Assembly (NCBI GenBank): GCA_958426775.1
Contig: CATZZP010000011.1
Coordinates: 6,098-70,097 of the forward strand
Length of the DNA: 64,000 nucleotides
Source of the DNA: an uncultured Bacillota bacterium
GTDB taxonomy: Bacteria; Bacillota; Clostridia; Lachnospirales; CAG-274
Reading direction: 5' to 3'
Within the stretch, counting starts at the first letter, position 1. Each line of letters opens with the position of its first letter. Positions 17,223 through 25,459 of this stretch are shown here, in pieces. The position numbers and the translations under genes are program-made. A model generated the notes under the pieces. It was not told the origin of the DNA and searched no databases. It worked only from the letters and a program-made list of their open reading frames with translations.

Positions 17223-17657
17223 ATGAGTGAAATAGGACAGGTTATTGAAAAACGAGAAAATAACCGACTGCTTGTAAAGCTGGAAAGACAGGAGGCATGT
17301 GCAAAATGTCGTGCTTGTACTGCCGGTATGAAATCGGAGGAAATGTTACTGGAAGCTGAAAATCTTTGTAATGCAGAGATAGGTGATAATGTTGACATCA
17401 CCCTTGAAGAAGCTGATTTTATGAAAGCTGTATTAATAATGTACGGTATACCCTTTGCCTGCTTTATGACAGGGCTTTTAGTTACTTATTTTACAATGAC
17501 TAATATGGGTATAAGTGGTGCTGATATAATAAGTTTTTTAGTGGGATTAGTGCTTGTAGTTATCTCATATCTTGTAATACATAGCTTTGAGCCTCATTTT
17601 AAAAAGGATAATTATGTACCTAAGGCAGTCTGTGTAGTAGACAAAAATACCCCTTAA
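17223..17657 (+). CDS. RseC/MucC-family (SoxR-reducing system) membrane protein
   Basis: 144 residues. The N-terminal domain has an MSEIGQVIE start and a cysteine cluster C26-x2-C29-x2-C32 followed by C49, then two transmembrane helices at about 68-92 and 98-120. This matches the RseC/MucC family. In Gammaproteobacteria RseC acts with the Rsx/Rnf electron-transfer complex to reduce SoxR; in Clostridia the protein is often seen near Rnf-type redox genes, but none is in this window. Shine-Dalgarno GGAGG. The stop codon is inside the following terminator stem. Confidence 0.85.
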   Translation: MSEIGQVIEKRENNRLLVKLERQEACAKCRACTAGMKSEEMLLEAENLCNAEIGDNVDITLEEADFMKAVLIMYGIPFACFMTGLLVTYFTMTNMGISGADIISFLVGLVLVVISYLVIHSFEPHFKKDNYVPKAVCVVDKNTP

Positions 17658-17690
17658 GCAGGACTAAGTAAACAGCTCCTGCATAAGGGG
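17650..17690 (+). terminator. Terminator after the RseC-family gene
   Basis: A 14-bp stem with one mismatch (17650-17663/17677-17690) is followed by C and six T residues. It separates this plus-strand pair from the convergent acetyltransferase gene. Confidence 0.9.
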
Positions 17691-17695
17691 CTTTT

Positions 17696-18217
17696 TTAAA
17701 CTTTAATTTCTAAATGTGTAAGTGTGGTTTTTATAACACCTTGATGCAGAACCTCAAGGTCACCTGATATTGCACAGCCCAGACCTGTGTATAATGCCTT
17801 TGCCGGCTCATTACCTTTATAGGTGTCTAATCTTAAAACCTTACATTCCATTGTTCTTGCCTTATCCACAGCAAATTTAAACATTGCTTTTCCGTATCCT
17901 TTGCCGCTTTTTGAGGGTGGTACACAAAGAGTGTGAATTACAAGAACCTCATTATCAAAAGCAGGATATTTCCATTTAATTTGCTTATAATGCGGTGCTT
18001 GCTCCTGATTTAATATAGCACTGGCACATACTTGTCCCTTATCCTCTAATACGTAAAGGGTATTGGATTTATATGCGTTTTGAGCAATTTCTCGGGTGGG
18101 ATATACTCCCAACACCCATTGTGAATATCCGCCACGCTCCTTTTCATAGGTTAAAAGCTCTTTGTAGCTTTCTTCAACTTTATCAATATCTTCTGCTTTT
18201 GCTAATCTTATTATCAT
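17696..18217 (-). CDS. GNAT family N-acetyltransferase
   Basis: 173 residues with the GNAT fold. The acetyl-CoA pyrophosphate loop appears as SGKGYGKAM near residue 105, after a beta strand VLVIHTLCV, and the C-terminal motif B has NEPAKALYTGLG near 140. The substrate cannot be inferred. Convergent with the rseC-like gene, with the terminator between. Upstream lie a small protein gene and a P1 peptidase gene in the same orientation, with 10-base and 6-base gaps, so they form a likely operon. Confidence 0.88.
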   Translation of the reverse strand: MIIRLAKAEDIDKVEESYKELLTYEKERGGYSQWVLGVYPTREIAQNAYKSNTLYVLEDKGQVCASAILNQEQAPHYKQIKWKYPAFDNEVLVIHTLCVPPSKSGKGYGKAMFKFAVDKARTMECKVLRLDTYKGNEPAKALYTGLGCAISGDLEVLHQGVIKTTLTHLEIKV

Positions 18218-18227
18218 TTGCCTGAAC

Positions 18228-18434
18228 CTACTCCTTATTTATTCCGTATTTCAAATAAAAGGCTTTAATATCCTTATCGCTTTTTACAAGCTCATCATAC
18301 ATAAGTCTGTTCCTGGCAGAGCTATAAAAGCCAATAGTTTTTTCACCTGTACAGATACTTGTTTCAATTTTTATATCATCAGGAGTAAAGCCTTCCGGAA
18401 TGGGCAATTGTTTTGACTTCTTAAATAATTGCAT
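18228..18434 (-). CDS. Small cytoplasmic protein of unknown function (68 aa)
   Basis: 68 residues, no hydrophobic segment, with a central CTGEKTIGFY segment and a basic N-terminus. Not recognised. The Shine-Dalgarno GGGGTG before the ATG and its tight spacing between the peptidase and acetyltransferase genes support it as a real gene. The single cysteine is at residue 28. No function is proposed. Confidence 0.65.
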   Translation of the reverse strand: MQLFKKSKQLPIPEGFTPDDIKIETSICTGEKTIGFYSSARNRLMYDELVKSDKDIKAFYLKYGINKE

Positions 18435-18440
18435 ACAAAA

Positions 18441-19406
18441 TCACCCCAAAATATCCTTTGAGCATTTAAGCCCATAAGCTGAAGCAGCATTTTTAACAGC
18501 ATTATTAATAGCTCTGCCCATAACCTCGGCACCAAGTGTGCCTACCATATCAAAGTTTGCCTCAACCTCACCTACGGACATAGCATAAATGCTATCGCCG
18601 TCTGCAGTTGTGTTTACGGGTTTAATTGTTCTTGCATAGCCGTTATGGCACATTAATGCAATCTTGTTCATCTGTGTTTTATTAAATTTACCGTTAGTTA
18701 TAACTGCACCTATAGTTGTATTTTCAACAAAAAGGTTTGCATTCGGCTTATACAGCTTATATAAAGCCTCTTCAGAGCTTGAAAATGCTGTTAAATCCTC
18801 ATTAAGCATACCGGCAAGTATTGTACCGCTGTCATAGTCAAATATATCACCAAGAGCATTAACTGCAACTATAGCACCGATTTTTAAATCCCCTACTTGA
18901 ACGGCATATGCTCCCAAACCCGTTTTTACAGCTCTGTCCCTGCCGTAAAGTTTGCCGACACAGGCACCTGTGCCTGCACCGTAGTTACCTTGAGTAAATT
19001 CATTTTTATAGGCATTTTTTGCTGCCATATATCCCATAGCCTTATCGGGACGAACATTAAAACTGCCTATCCCTAAGTCAAAAAGACAGGATTGACAAAC
19101 CAAAGGAACTATACCCATACCTACATCAAAGCCTATACCCTTTTCCTCTAAGTATTTCATAACACCGCCTGCGGCATCTAAGCCATAAGCACTTCCGCCG
19201 CTTAATAACACAGCGTGTATATAATCGGCATTTGATGTAGGCTTTAAAAGCTCACTTTCTCTTGAGGCAGGACCTCCGCCCATTACAGCAAGTCCTGTAG
19301 GTGCCCCTTTTTCACAGATTATTGCGGTACAGCCTGTGGCATTTTCACTATCCTGTGCATTTCCTATATTTATATTTTCAATATCGGTTATTGAAATTTC
19401 CCTCAT
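18441..19406 (-). CDS. P1 family peptidase (DmpA/BapA-like)
   Basis: 321 residues, N-terminal nucleophile hydrolase of the MEROPS S58 (DmpA) type. These proteins cleave themselves before a Ser or Thr that becomes the catalytic residue; here the segment ENTTIGAVITN (near residue 226) fits the processing site with a threonine nucleophile. The glycine-rich MGGGPASRE (near 42) and NYGAGTGACVG (near 142) are also family features. Members act on beta-peptides or D-amino-acid amides; the substrate here is unknown. Shine-Dalgarno AGAGGTG. Heads a likely operon with the two downstream genes. Confidence 0.9.
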   Translation of the reverse strand: MREISITDIENINIGNAQDSENATGCTAIICEKGAPTGLAVMGGGPASRESELLKPTSNADYIHAVLLSGGSAYGLDAAGGVMKYLEEKGIGFDVGMGIVPLVCQSCLFDLGIGSFNVRPDKAMGYMAAKNAYKNEFTQGNYGAGTGACVGKLYGRDRAVKTGLGAYAVQVGDLKIGAIVAVNALGDIFDYDSGTILAGMLNEDLTAFSSSEEALYKLYKPNANLFVENTTIGAVITNGKFNKTQMNKIALMCHNGYARTIKPVNTTADGDSIYAMSVGEVEANFDMVGTLGAEVMGRAINNAVKNAASAYGLKCSKDILG

Positions 19407-19425
19407 AAAAACACCTCTGTAAAAA

Positions 19426-20520
19426 TTATACGTTAAATCTGAATAAAATTACATCTCCGTCTTTAACAACATATTCCTTACCTTCACTTCTGTAAACACC
19501 TGCTTCTTTTGCAGCTGCAATTGAACCTAACCTTGTAAGGTCATCATAGGTAACAACCTCAGCACGAATAAAACCACGCTCAAAGTCAGAGTGAATTTTA
19601 CCTGCCGCCTGTGGAGCTTTTGTACCCTCTTTAATTGTCCAGGCTCTGACCTCTGTAACACCTGCAGTTAAGTAGCTGATAAGACCTAATAGGCTGTAGC
19701 TTGCTGTAATAAGTCTGTCAAGACCACTGGACTGACAGCCTAAATCAGCAAGAAATTCAAGCTTTTCATCATTTTCAAGCTCTGCAATCTCTTCCTCAAT
19801 CTTAGCACATACAACAAATACGCCGCTACCCTCTTGACTTGCAAGCTCTCTTACGGCAGATACATACTCGTTACTCTGCCCATCATCTGCAAGGTCCTCC
19901 TCGGCTACATTTGCCGCATAAAGCACGGGCTTAGCGGTTATTAAAGTAAGCATATCCACTATTTCCTGTTCTTCATCATCAAATTCCATTGTTCTTACAA
20001 GCTCACCGTTTTCTAAGGTTTCCTTAATCCTTTTTAAAACCTCAAGCTCTTTTGCAAGGCTCTTGTCATTCATAACCTGCTTGCCTGTTTTTGCAAGTCG
20101 TCTTTCAACTACCTCTAAATCAGCAAATACAAGCTCAAGATTAATAGTTTCTATATCTCTTACAGGGTCAACCTTTGCATCAACGTGAACAATATTGCTG
20201 TCCTCAAAGCAACGTACTACGTGTACAATAGCATCAACCTCTCTGATATGTGAGAGGAATTTATTACCTAAACCTTCACCCTTGCTGGCACCCTTAACTA
20301 AGCCTGCAATATCAACAAATTCAATTACAGCGGGAGTAACCTTATGGGTATCGTACATTTTTGCAAGTACATCAAGCCTTTCATCAGGTACAGGCACAAT
20401 ACCTACATTAGGATCTATTGTACAGAATGGGTAGTTTGCACTTTCTGCACCGCCTCCTGCAAGTGAATTAAAAAGCGTACTTTTACCAACGTTAGGTAAG
20501 CCGACAATACCAAGTTTCAT
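19426..20520 (-). CDS. ychF: Redox-regulated ATPase YchF (OLA1-type)
   Basis: An Obg-like P-loop NTPase that prefers ATP over GTP and associates with ribosomes and stress responses. About 364 residues. The P-loop GLPNVGKST is near residues 7-15; a coiled helical insertion lies at 120-200, and the C-terminal TGS domain occupies the last 85 residues. The ATG at 20520 is chosen over one at 20532, which would leave no space after the AAAGGA ribosome-binding site. It stands between the P1 peptidase and coaBC. Confidence 0.95.
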   Translation of the reverse strand: MKLGIVGLPNVGKSTLFNSLAGGGAESANYPFCTIDPNVGIVPVPDERLDVLAKMYDTHKVTPAVIEFVDIAGLVKGASKGEGLGNKFLSHIREVDAIVHVVRCFEDSNIVHVDAKVDPVRDIETINLELVFADLEVVERRLAKTGKQVMNDKSLAKELEVLKRIKETLENGELVRTMEFDDEEQEIVDMLTLITAKPVLYAANVAEEDLADDGQSNEYVSAVRELASQEGSGVFVVCAKIEEEIAELENDEKLEFLADLGCQSSGLDRLITASYSLLGLISYLTAGVTEVRAWTIKEGTKAPQAAGKIHSDFERGFIRAEVVTYDDLTRLGSIAAAKEAGVYRSEGKEYVVKDGDVILFRFNV

Positions 20521-20603
20521 AAATATTTTCATCCTTTCGATAATTTCTGCATTAATTTTTAGTATAACAAAAATCTATTTAAAATACAAGCTTAATATAA
20601 AAA

Positions 20604-20638
20604 AGCTGTATAAGGAAATATTACGCCCTTATACAGCC
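20604..20638 (-). terminator. Terminator after coaBC
   Basis: A roughly 12-bp stem (20604-20615/20627-20638) followed on the minus strand by a U-rich tail, in the gap between coaBC and ychF. It suggests ychF has its own promoter. Confidence 0.85.
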
Positions 20639-20644
20639 TATAAA

Positions 20645-21826
20645 TCAACCAAGTATTTTATCTAATATTTTATGAGCAAGCTCCTTTTTACTCATTATAG
20701 GTAGCTCTTTAACACCATTTCTTGTTATAAGAGAAACAACATTTGTATCAGTACCGAAGCCTGCACCCTCAACCTTTAAGTTGTTGGCAACAATCATATC
20801 AGCATTTTTGCTTGCAAGCTTTTTTTGTGAGTTTTCAAGCATATTTTCCGTTTCCATTGAAAAGCCACAGAGATATTGGTGTGTTTTATGCTCACCAAGC
20901 CATTTTAAAATATCTGTAGTGCGTTTAAGCTCAATATTTAAATCACCGTCTTGTTTTTTTACTTTATTATCAGCAACAGTAACAGGAGTATAATCAGCTA
21001 CAGCAGCTGCCTTAATTACAATATCGCAATCATTGAACCGACTTTTGACAGCCTCAAACATATCCTCAGCACTTGTAACCTCAACTACATTAACAAAATG
21101 AGGCACAGGGGCAGTTGTTGACGCCTTGATTAGTGTTACGTCTGCACCTCTTTCAGCACATGCCGATGCAAGGGCAAAACCCATTTTACCTGTTGAATGA
21201 TTGGTAATGTATCTGACCGGGTCAATTGCCTCACAGGTAGCACCCGCTGTTACAATAACTCTTTTGCCAACCATATCTTTTTTATGTGCAAGCTCATTTG
21301 TAATATATTCAAGCAAAATATCACATTCAGGCATTTTGCCTGCACCGACAGTACCGCATGCAAGTCTGCCTGTGGCAGGCTCTATAAATTTATAACCAAA
21401 TTGTTTTAGTCTTGTTATATTATCCTGTACAATAGGATTTTCATACATATTTGTATTCATTGCAGGAGAAATATACACAGGACATTTACAGGCTGTAATT
21501 GTGGTTGTAAGCATATCATCAGCTATACCCCAGGCAATTTTTCCTATAACATTAGCTGTAGCAGGTGCTATAAGAGCCATATGGGCACTTTCGGCAAGAG
21601 AAATATGCTTAACTGAATACTGTACATTTTTATCAAAGGTATCAACAATACACCGGTTGCCCGACAGTCTTTCCATAGTAAGCGGAGTAATTATTTCCGT
21701 TGCATTTTTTGTCATTATAACATTAACCTCTGCATTAAGCCTTTTTAACGCAGTTATTAACCCTGTAATCTTATACGCTGCTATTGAGCCTGTAACACCT
21801 AATAATATATTTTTACCTGAAAGCAT
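20645..21826 (-). CDS. coaBC: Bifunctional phosphopantothenoylcysteine decarboxylase/synthase
   Basis: Makes 4'-phosphopantetheine from phosphopantothenate and cysteine on the path to coenzyme A. 393 residues. The N-terminal CoaC flavoprotein domain (about 1-180) has the GSIAAYK motif near 12, the AMNTNMYENP segment near 121 and the active-site cysteine in RLACGTVGAGKMPE near 157. The C-terminal CoaB ligase domain (about 185-393) starts with RVIVTAGATCE and includes the KVKKQ segment near 300. Good Shine-Dalgarno GGGAGG. It follows the sigF operon on the same strand after 57 bp. Confidence 0.96.
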   Translation of the reverse strand: MLSGKNILLGVTGSIAAYKITGLITALKRLNAEVNVIMTKNATEIITPLTMERLSGNRCIVDTFDKNVQYSVKHISLAESAHMALIAPATANVIGKIAWGIADDMLTTTITACKCPVYISPAMNTNMYENPIVQDNITRLKQFGYKFIEPATGRLACGTVGAGKMPECDILLEYITNELAHKKDMVGKRVIVTAGATCEAIDPVRYITNHSTGKMGFALASACAERGADVTLIKASTTAPVPHFVNVVEVTSAEDMFEAVKSRFNDCDIVIKAAAVADYTPVTVADNKVKKQDGDLNIELKRTTDILKWLGEHKTHQYLCGFSMETENMLENSQKKLASKNADMIVANNLKVEGAGFGTDTNVVSLITRNGVKELPIMSKKELAHKILDKILG

Positions 21827-21883
21827 AGCTAAAACCTCCCTTTAATCATTATTTTAACATTTAATAATAATTAATACAAGACC

Positions 21884-22606
21884 TTAGTCGCTCATTCTTT
21901 TTCGCATTTGTTCCAAAACCTTTTTTTCTATACGTGATATTTGTACTTGGGATATACCGAGCTTCTGTGCTGTTTGTGCCTGTGTTTTATCTTTAAAATA
22001 CCTAAGCTTAATTATATTCTGTTCTCTTATAGGTAAGCTTTGGATTATTTCATTAAGCATAATATTATTTACAATTTTATCCTCCTCACAAACCTTATCC
22101 CCTATTTTATCGATTAAGGAAACGCTATTGCCGTCATTACCTGTATATAAGGTCTTTTGCAGGCTGTCAACCTCTTGAGAAGCCTCTAATGCAAGGGTTA
22201 TCTCCTCACAGCTTAAACCAAGCTCCTGTGAAAGCTGTGATATGGTCATCTCCTGACCGTTTTCTGCTGTTTCTTTCTCCTGTATTGCTTTGATTTTAGC
22301 GGCTGCTTCCTTTAACGGTCTTGATACTTTAATCATACCGTCATCACGCAAAAAACGTTTAATTTCGCCCATAATCATAGGTACGGCATAGGTAGAAAAT
22401 TTAACATCATAGTTAAAGTCAAACTTTTGAATAGACTTGATTAAACCTATAGCCCCTATCTGATATAGGTCCTCTGCATCCACGCCTCGGTTTAAAAAAT
22501 GCCTGACCACACTCCAGATAAGCCCTGAATTTTCTTCAACAAGCATATTAGCGGCATGAGAATCTCCCGAAACAGCTTTTTTGATTAGCTCCTTTGTTCT
22601 GTCCAT
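21884..22606 (-). CDS. sigF: RNA polymerase sporulation sigma factor F
   Basis: Forespore-specific sigma factor that starts compartment-specific gene expression after asymmetric division. 240 residues. Region 2 is at about 20-90 (with DLYQIGAIGLIKSIQKFD), region 3 at about 95-160, and the region 4 helix-turn-helix at about 195-236 (TAQKLGISQVQISRIEKK). It is the third gene of the classic spoIIAA-spoIIAB-sigF operon, which shows that the organism can sporulate or descends from a sporulating ancestor. It starts 6 bases after spoIIAB with a good Shine-Dalgarno site. Confidence 0.97.
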   Translation of the reverse strand: MDRTKELIKKAVSGDSHAANMLVEENSGLIWSVVRHFLNRGVDAEDLYQIGAIGLIKSIQKFDFNYDVKFSTYAVPMIMGEIKRFLRDDGMIKVSRPLKEAAAKIKAIQEKETAENGQEMTISQLSQELGLSCEEITLALEASQEVDSLQKTLYTGNDGNSVSLIDKIGDKVCEEDKIVNNIMLNEIIQSLPIREQNIIKLRYFKDKTQAQTAQKLGISQVQISRIEKKVLEQMRKRMSD

Positions 22607-22612
22607 ATAAAC

Positions 22613-23032
22613 TCACACCTTTAGTTTTTTAAACATTTTTACTATCGTACCTTGTCCGATTTTAGAATTTACCTCAACACTATCCATAAATGCTTCCATA
22701 ACAGTAAAACCCATTCCCGAACGTTCAAGCTCAGGCTTTGATGTATATAAGGGCTTTTTTGCAAGCTGAATATCCTCTATGCCGCAGCCCTTATCGCTAA
22801 CTTCTATGTAAACGGTATTATCAATATACTTACAGTAAAGCTCTACATCACCCTCTTTTAGGCTGTAGCCATGAATAATAGCATTAGTAACAGCCTCTGA
22901 TACAGCAGTCTTAATGTCTGTCATATCATTTACTTTAGGGTCAAGGGGCAGAATAAATGCTGATACACATACTCTTGCAAATATTTCATTTTCAGATATG
23001 GCTTTAAAGCTAAGCCTCATTTCATTATTCAA
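22613..23032 (-). CDS. spoIIAB: Anti-sigma F factor (serine kinase)
   Basis: Binds and holds sigma-F inactive, and phosphorylates SpoIIAA. 139 residues, GHKL ATPase fold. The N-box EAVTNAIIHGY is near 45-55, the G1 box DKGCGIED near 80-87, and the G2 segment RSGMGFTVM near 103-111. It starts with TTG, supported by AAAGGAGG eight bases upstream; the spoIIAA stop directly abuts this start. It is the switch component between spoIIAA and sigF. Confidence 0.96.
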   Translation of the reverse strand: MNNEMRLSFKAISENEIFARVCVSAFILPLDPKVNDMTDIKTAVSEAVTNAIIHGYSLKEGDVELYCKYIDNTVYIEVSDKGCGIEDIQLAKKPLYTSKPELERSGMGFTVMEAFMDSVEVNSKIGQGTIVKMFKKLKV

Positions 23033-23389
23033 TCAGATAACCTCCTTTCTGTTTGTTTTTGAGTTAATTGCCGCCTCCAAGGTTGAATATCTTTTTATAA
23101 TTTTTGTAAGTCCGGACAACTCAAATATACGTTCTATTGCCGGACTTATTCCCGCGGCACTTACAGAACCACCGTTTATGCAGACCTGCTTATATCTGCC
23201 TATAAGCATACCTATGCCTGCACTATCCATAAAATAAAGATTGCTGAAATCAAAAATAATATCTACACACGAGTTTTTTGTATATTCCTCTGCAATTCTA
23301 AGCTTAATCTCTGCTGCACTATGATGGTCTATTTCACCTGTTATTTTAGCAATAAGTGTTGTGCCGCTGGTTGTAATATCTGCTGTCAT
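23033..23389 (-). CDS. spoIIAA: Anti-sigma F factor antagonist (STAS domain)
   Basis: Binds SpoIIAB to release sigma-F; its activity is turned off by SpoIIAB phosphorylation of a serine and restored by the SpoIIE phosphatase. 118 residues from the ATG at 23389, which has GGAGGT directly upstream. Serine 56 in MDSAGIGM is the expected phosphorylation site (B. subtilis S58). A longer frame to 23413 is open but lacks a ribosome-binding site. The 165 bp between this gene and lexA holds the operon promoter; I could not assign a convincing sigma-H site. Confidence 0.95.
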   Translation of the reverse strand: MTADITTSGTTLIAKITGEIDHHSAAEIKLRIAEEYTKNSCVDIIFDFSNLYFMDSAGIGMLIGRYKQVCINGGSVSAAGISPAIERIFELSGLTKIIKRYSTLEAAINSKTNRKEVI

Positions 23390-23492
23390 AATATACCTCC
23401 TATTAATTACCAATTTTTACCTCTTATTTAATAATACCTCTGATAATCAAGAAAATCAACAAACATATTAAAACAAATTTTTACATAACCCC

Positions 23493-23520
23493 TTTACTTT
23501 TTCAGAAAATATGTTACAAT
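23493..23520 (+). promoter_or_regulatory. Predicted sigma-A promoter of lexA
   Basis: The -35 is TTTACT (23493-23498) and the -10 is TACAAT (23515-23520), with a 16-bp spacer, 35 bases before the lexA start. A clear GAAC-type SOS box was not found here, so LexA autoregulation is not shown by sequence. Confidence 0.55.
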
Positions 23521-23554
23521 AATAGTATATATTTTCGAAAGGAGCTATAATAAT

Positions 23555-24193
23555 TTGGAAAAGCTTACACCTGCTCAGGAAAAAATTTACGAATACGTTA
23601 AACAGGAAATACGTAAAACAGGCATAACTCCCTCAATCAGAGAAATAATGACTGCTACCGGGTTTAATTCTACGTCATCTGTTCATTTACACCTTAATAC
23701 CTTGGAACGTAAGGGTTATATTGAACGTCCCAGAGCGAAAAATCGCTGTATAAAAATTTTGGAAAATGATTTTTATAATTATACTGACGACATTGTATCA
23801 AGTGAAAGCTTACCCGAATTTGGCAGTATACCTATTATCGGTACCGTTACTGCAGGCTTGCCTATACTTGCTGAGGAAAATATAGAAGGCTTTTTTCCTG
23901 TGCCTGTTAATTATCTTACAAACAACCAGAATTTTATGCTTAGAATAAAAGGTAACAGTATGATAAATGCAGGTATATATAATAATGACTTGGTGCTTGT
24001 AAACCAACAGCAAACTGCACAAAATAACGATATTGTAATAGCTCTGTTAGATGACTCTGCAACCTGTAAAAGGTTTTTTAAAGAGGATGGACATATTCGT
24101 CTTCAGCCTGAAAATGATGATTACGAACCTATTATTGTTCGCAATATAAAAATACTTGGTAAGGTTATAGGCTTATTCAGGACATTTAAGTAA
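23555..24193 (+). CDS. lexA: LexA repressor
   Basis: SOS repressor that cuts itself when stimulated by RecA on single-stranded DNA. 212 residues. The N-terminal winged helix is at about 1-65. The cleavage pair is A100-G101, and the catalytic dyad is S135 (in KGNSM) and K172 (in TCKRF). The start is TTG, supported by AAAGGAG 13 bases upstream. The stop and the next start share one base (TAATG), so the exonuclease gene is co-translated. It is divergent from the sigF operon. Confidence 0.96.
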   Translation: MEKLTPAQEKIYEYVKQEIRKTGITPSIREIMTATGFNSTSSVHLHLNTLERKGYIERPRAKNRCIKILENDFYNYTDDIVSSESLPEFGSIPIIGTVTAGLPILAEENIEGFFPVPVNYLTNNQNFMLRIKGNSMINAGIYNNDLVLVNQQQTAQNNDIVIALLDDSATCKRFFKEDGHIRLQPENDDYEPIIVRNIKILGKVIGLFRTFK

Positions 24194-24843
24194 TGGAATT
24201 TTTAGAACATCTTGTACGAAAATCAGAAATAGAAAATAAAAATACGGAATACTTCAACTATAGACAGCCTGTGAAGAGACCAAGGCAGAACAGGGCAGAA
24301 AAATACAGCTATTTAAGCCTTAATGATAAGCCCTTTGTAACGAACTATGTTGTATTTGATTTGGAAACAACAGGTTTAAATTCAGCTGTTAACGCTATAG
24401 TTGAGATTGGTGCGGTAAAGGTTATTAACAATAAAGTGTGTGATAAATTTTCACATCTTGTAAATCCTAAGCAATATATCCCCGGTTATTTATCATCAAA
24501 AATACATATAACTAACGATATGGTTACCAGCAAGCCTGATATACAAAAAATATTACCTAAGTTTTTAGATTATATCGGAGATTTACCTCTTATTGCACAT
24601 AATGCGCCTTTTGATATGGGTTTTATGCTTAAGGCATGTAGGGATAATGGCTATGAATTTAATAACGGAGTTATCGATACTCTATACTTAAGCAGAAAAT
24701 ATCTAAAAGAATGTAAAAAGCATAACCTTGCTTACTTGACTGATTACTTTAATATTGCTTTGACTAATGCACACAGAGCCTATTATGATGCCAAAGCAAC
24801 ACAAGAAATTTACGAAATAATAAAAAAACAAATAATTAATTAA
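24193..24843 (+). CDS. DnaQ-like 3'-5' exonuclease (DEDDh)
   Basis: 216 residues. The exonuclease motifs are Exo I FDLETTG (near 55), Exo II AHNAPFDMG (near 138) and Exo III HRAYYDA (near 197), a complete DEDDh set. A 50-residue basic N-terminal extension precedes the domain. Proteins of this type proofread for DNA polymerase III or act in repair; the position directly behind lexA suggests a DNA-repair role under SOS control, which is inference. It ends in a terminator at 24872. Confidence 0.9.
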   Translation: MEFLEHLVRKSEIENKNTEYFNYRQPVKRPRQNRAEKYSYLSLNDKPFVTNYVVFDLETTGLNSAVNAIVEIGAVKVINNKVCDKFSHLVNPKQYIPGYLSSKIHITNDMVTSKPDIQKILPKFLDYIGDLPLIAHNAPFDMGFMLKACRDNGYEFNNGVIDTLYLSRKYLKECKKHNLAYLTDYFNIALTNAHRAYYDAKATQEIYEIIKKQIIN

Positions 24844-24871
24844 GTTATTTGTTGTATATTGCGGTATATTA

Positions 24872-24910
24872 AAAGAGCCATACTTAACCCTTGGTTAAAT
24901 ATGGCTCTTT
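24872..24910. terminator. Bidirectional terminator between exonuclease and Nudix genes
   Basis: Arms 24872-24882 and 24900-24910 pair, with an inner 6-bp helix 24884-24889/24893-24898 separated by one mismatch, and a 3-nt loop. U-rich tails occur on both strands, which suits the convergent genes. Confidence 0.8.
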
Positions 24911-24914
24911 ACGT

Positions 24915-25442
24915 TTATTTATTTAAAGTGTTTTTGTAATAGAATATTGCAGAAATTGTTTTGCCGTCGCAAATTTCACCCTTAATTATAAGACTGACAA
25001 CCTCATCTAAGGTATACCTTTCCACGTTAATAAATTCATCCTTATCAAGGCTTTGTTTAGACGGAATAAGTCCTGTACACAGAAATGTATGTATTATTTC
25101 CGTGCAAAAGCCTATAGCGGAATACATATTAAAAAGAGGAGTTATATTTGTTGCTTTATAGCCTGTTTCCTCTTCAATTTCCCTTGTAGCACAAACTATT
25201 GGCTCTTCGCCTTTCTCTATAGTGCCTGCAGGTAACTCCAGAGTTTCTTTTCTTGCTGAACGTCTGTATTGCCTCACAAATAAAATTTTATTGTCTTCAT
25301 CTAATGCAAGCATAGCTGCTGCACCACCATGCTCAATAATTTCCTTTGTGGCAATATGACCGTCGGGAGTTATATAACTATCCTTATATAAGCTAATTCT
25401 GTCACCCTTGTATATTTCATAATGCTCTGTTAACTCATACAC
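24915..25442 (-). CDS. Nudix hydrolase, ADP-ribose pyrophosphatase-like
   Basis: 175 residues. The Nudix box spans about residues 73-95 with GTIEKGEEPIVCATREIEEETGY read in two parts: G74, E79-E80 region, then REIEEETG with the metal-binding glutamates. The preceding LPAGTIE pattern is typical of ADP-ribose/ADP-sugar pyrophosphatases, which split ADP-ribose to AMP and ribose-5-phosphate. GTG start with a weak upstream GGTG. It follows the ABC ATPase gene by 17 bp, so it may be co-transcribed, with no obvious link in function. Confidence 0.88.
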   Translation of the reverse strand: MYELTEHYEIYKGDRISLYKDSYITPDGHIATKEIIEHGGAAAMLALDEDNKILFVRQYRRSARKETLELPAGTIEKGEEPIVCATREIEEETGYKATNITPLFNMYSAIGFCTEIIHTFLCTGLIPSKQSLDKDEFINVERYTLDEVVSLIIKGEICDGKTISAIFYYKNTLNK

Positions 25443-25459
25443 AAATATATCACCTATTC

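Noticed and set aside
23390..23492. Sigma-H promoter for the spoIIA operon
   Set aside because: The expected operon promoter must be here, but I could not find a convincing -35/-10 match, so none was called.
23414..23554. LexA box at the lexA promoter
   Set aside because: No GAAC-N4-GTTC type palindrome is present; the nearest AT-rich match is too weak to claim.
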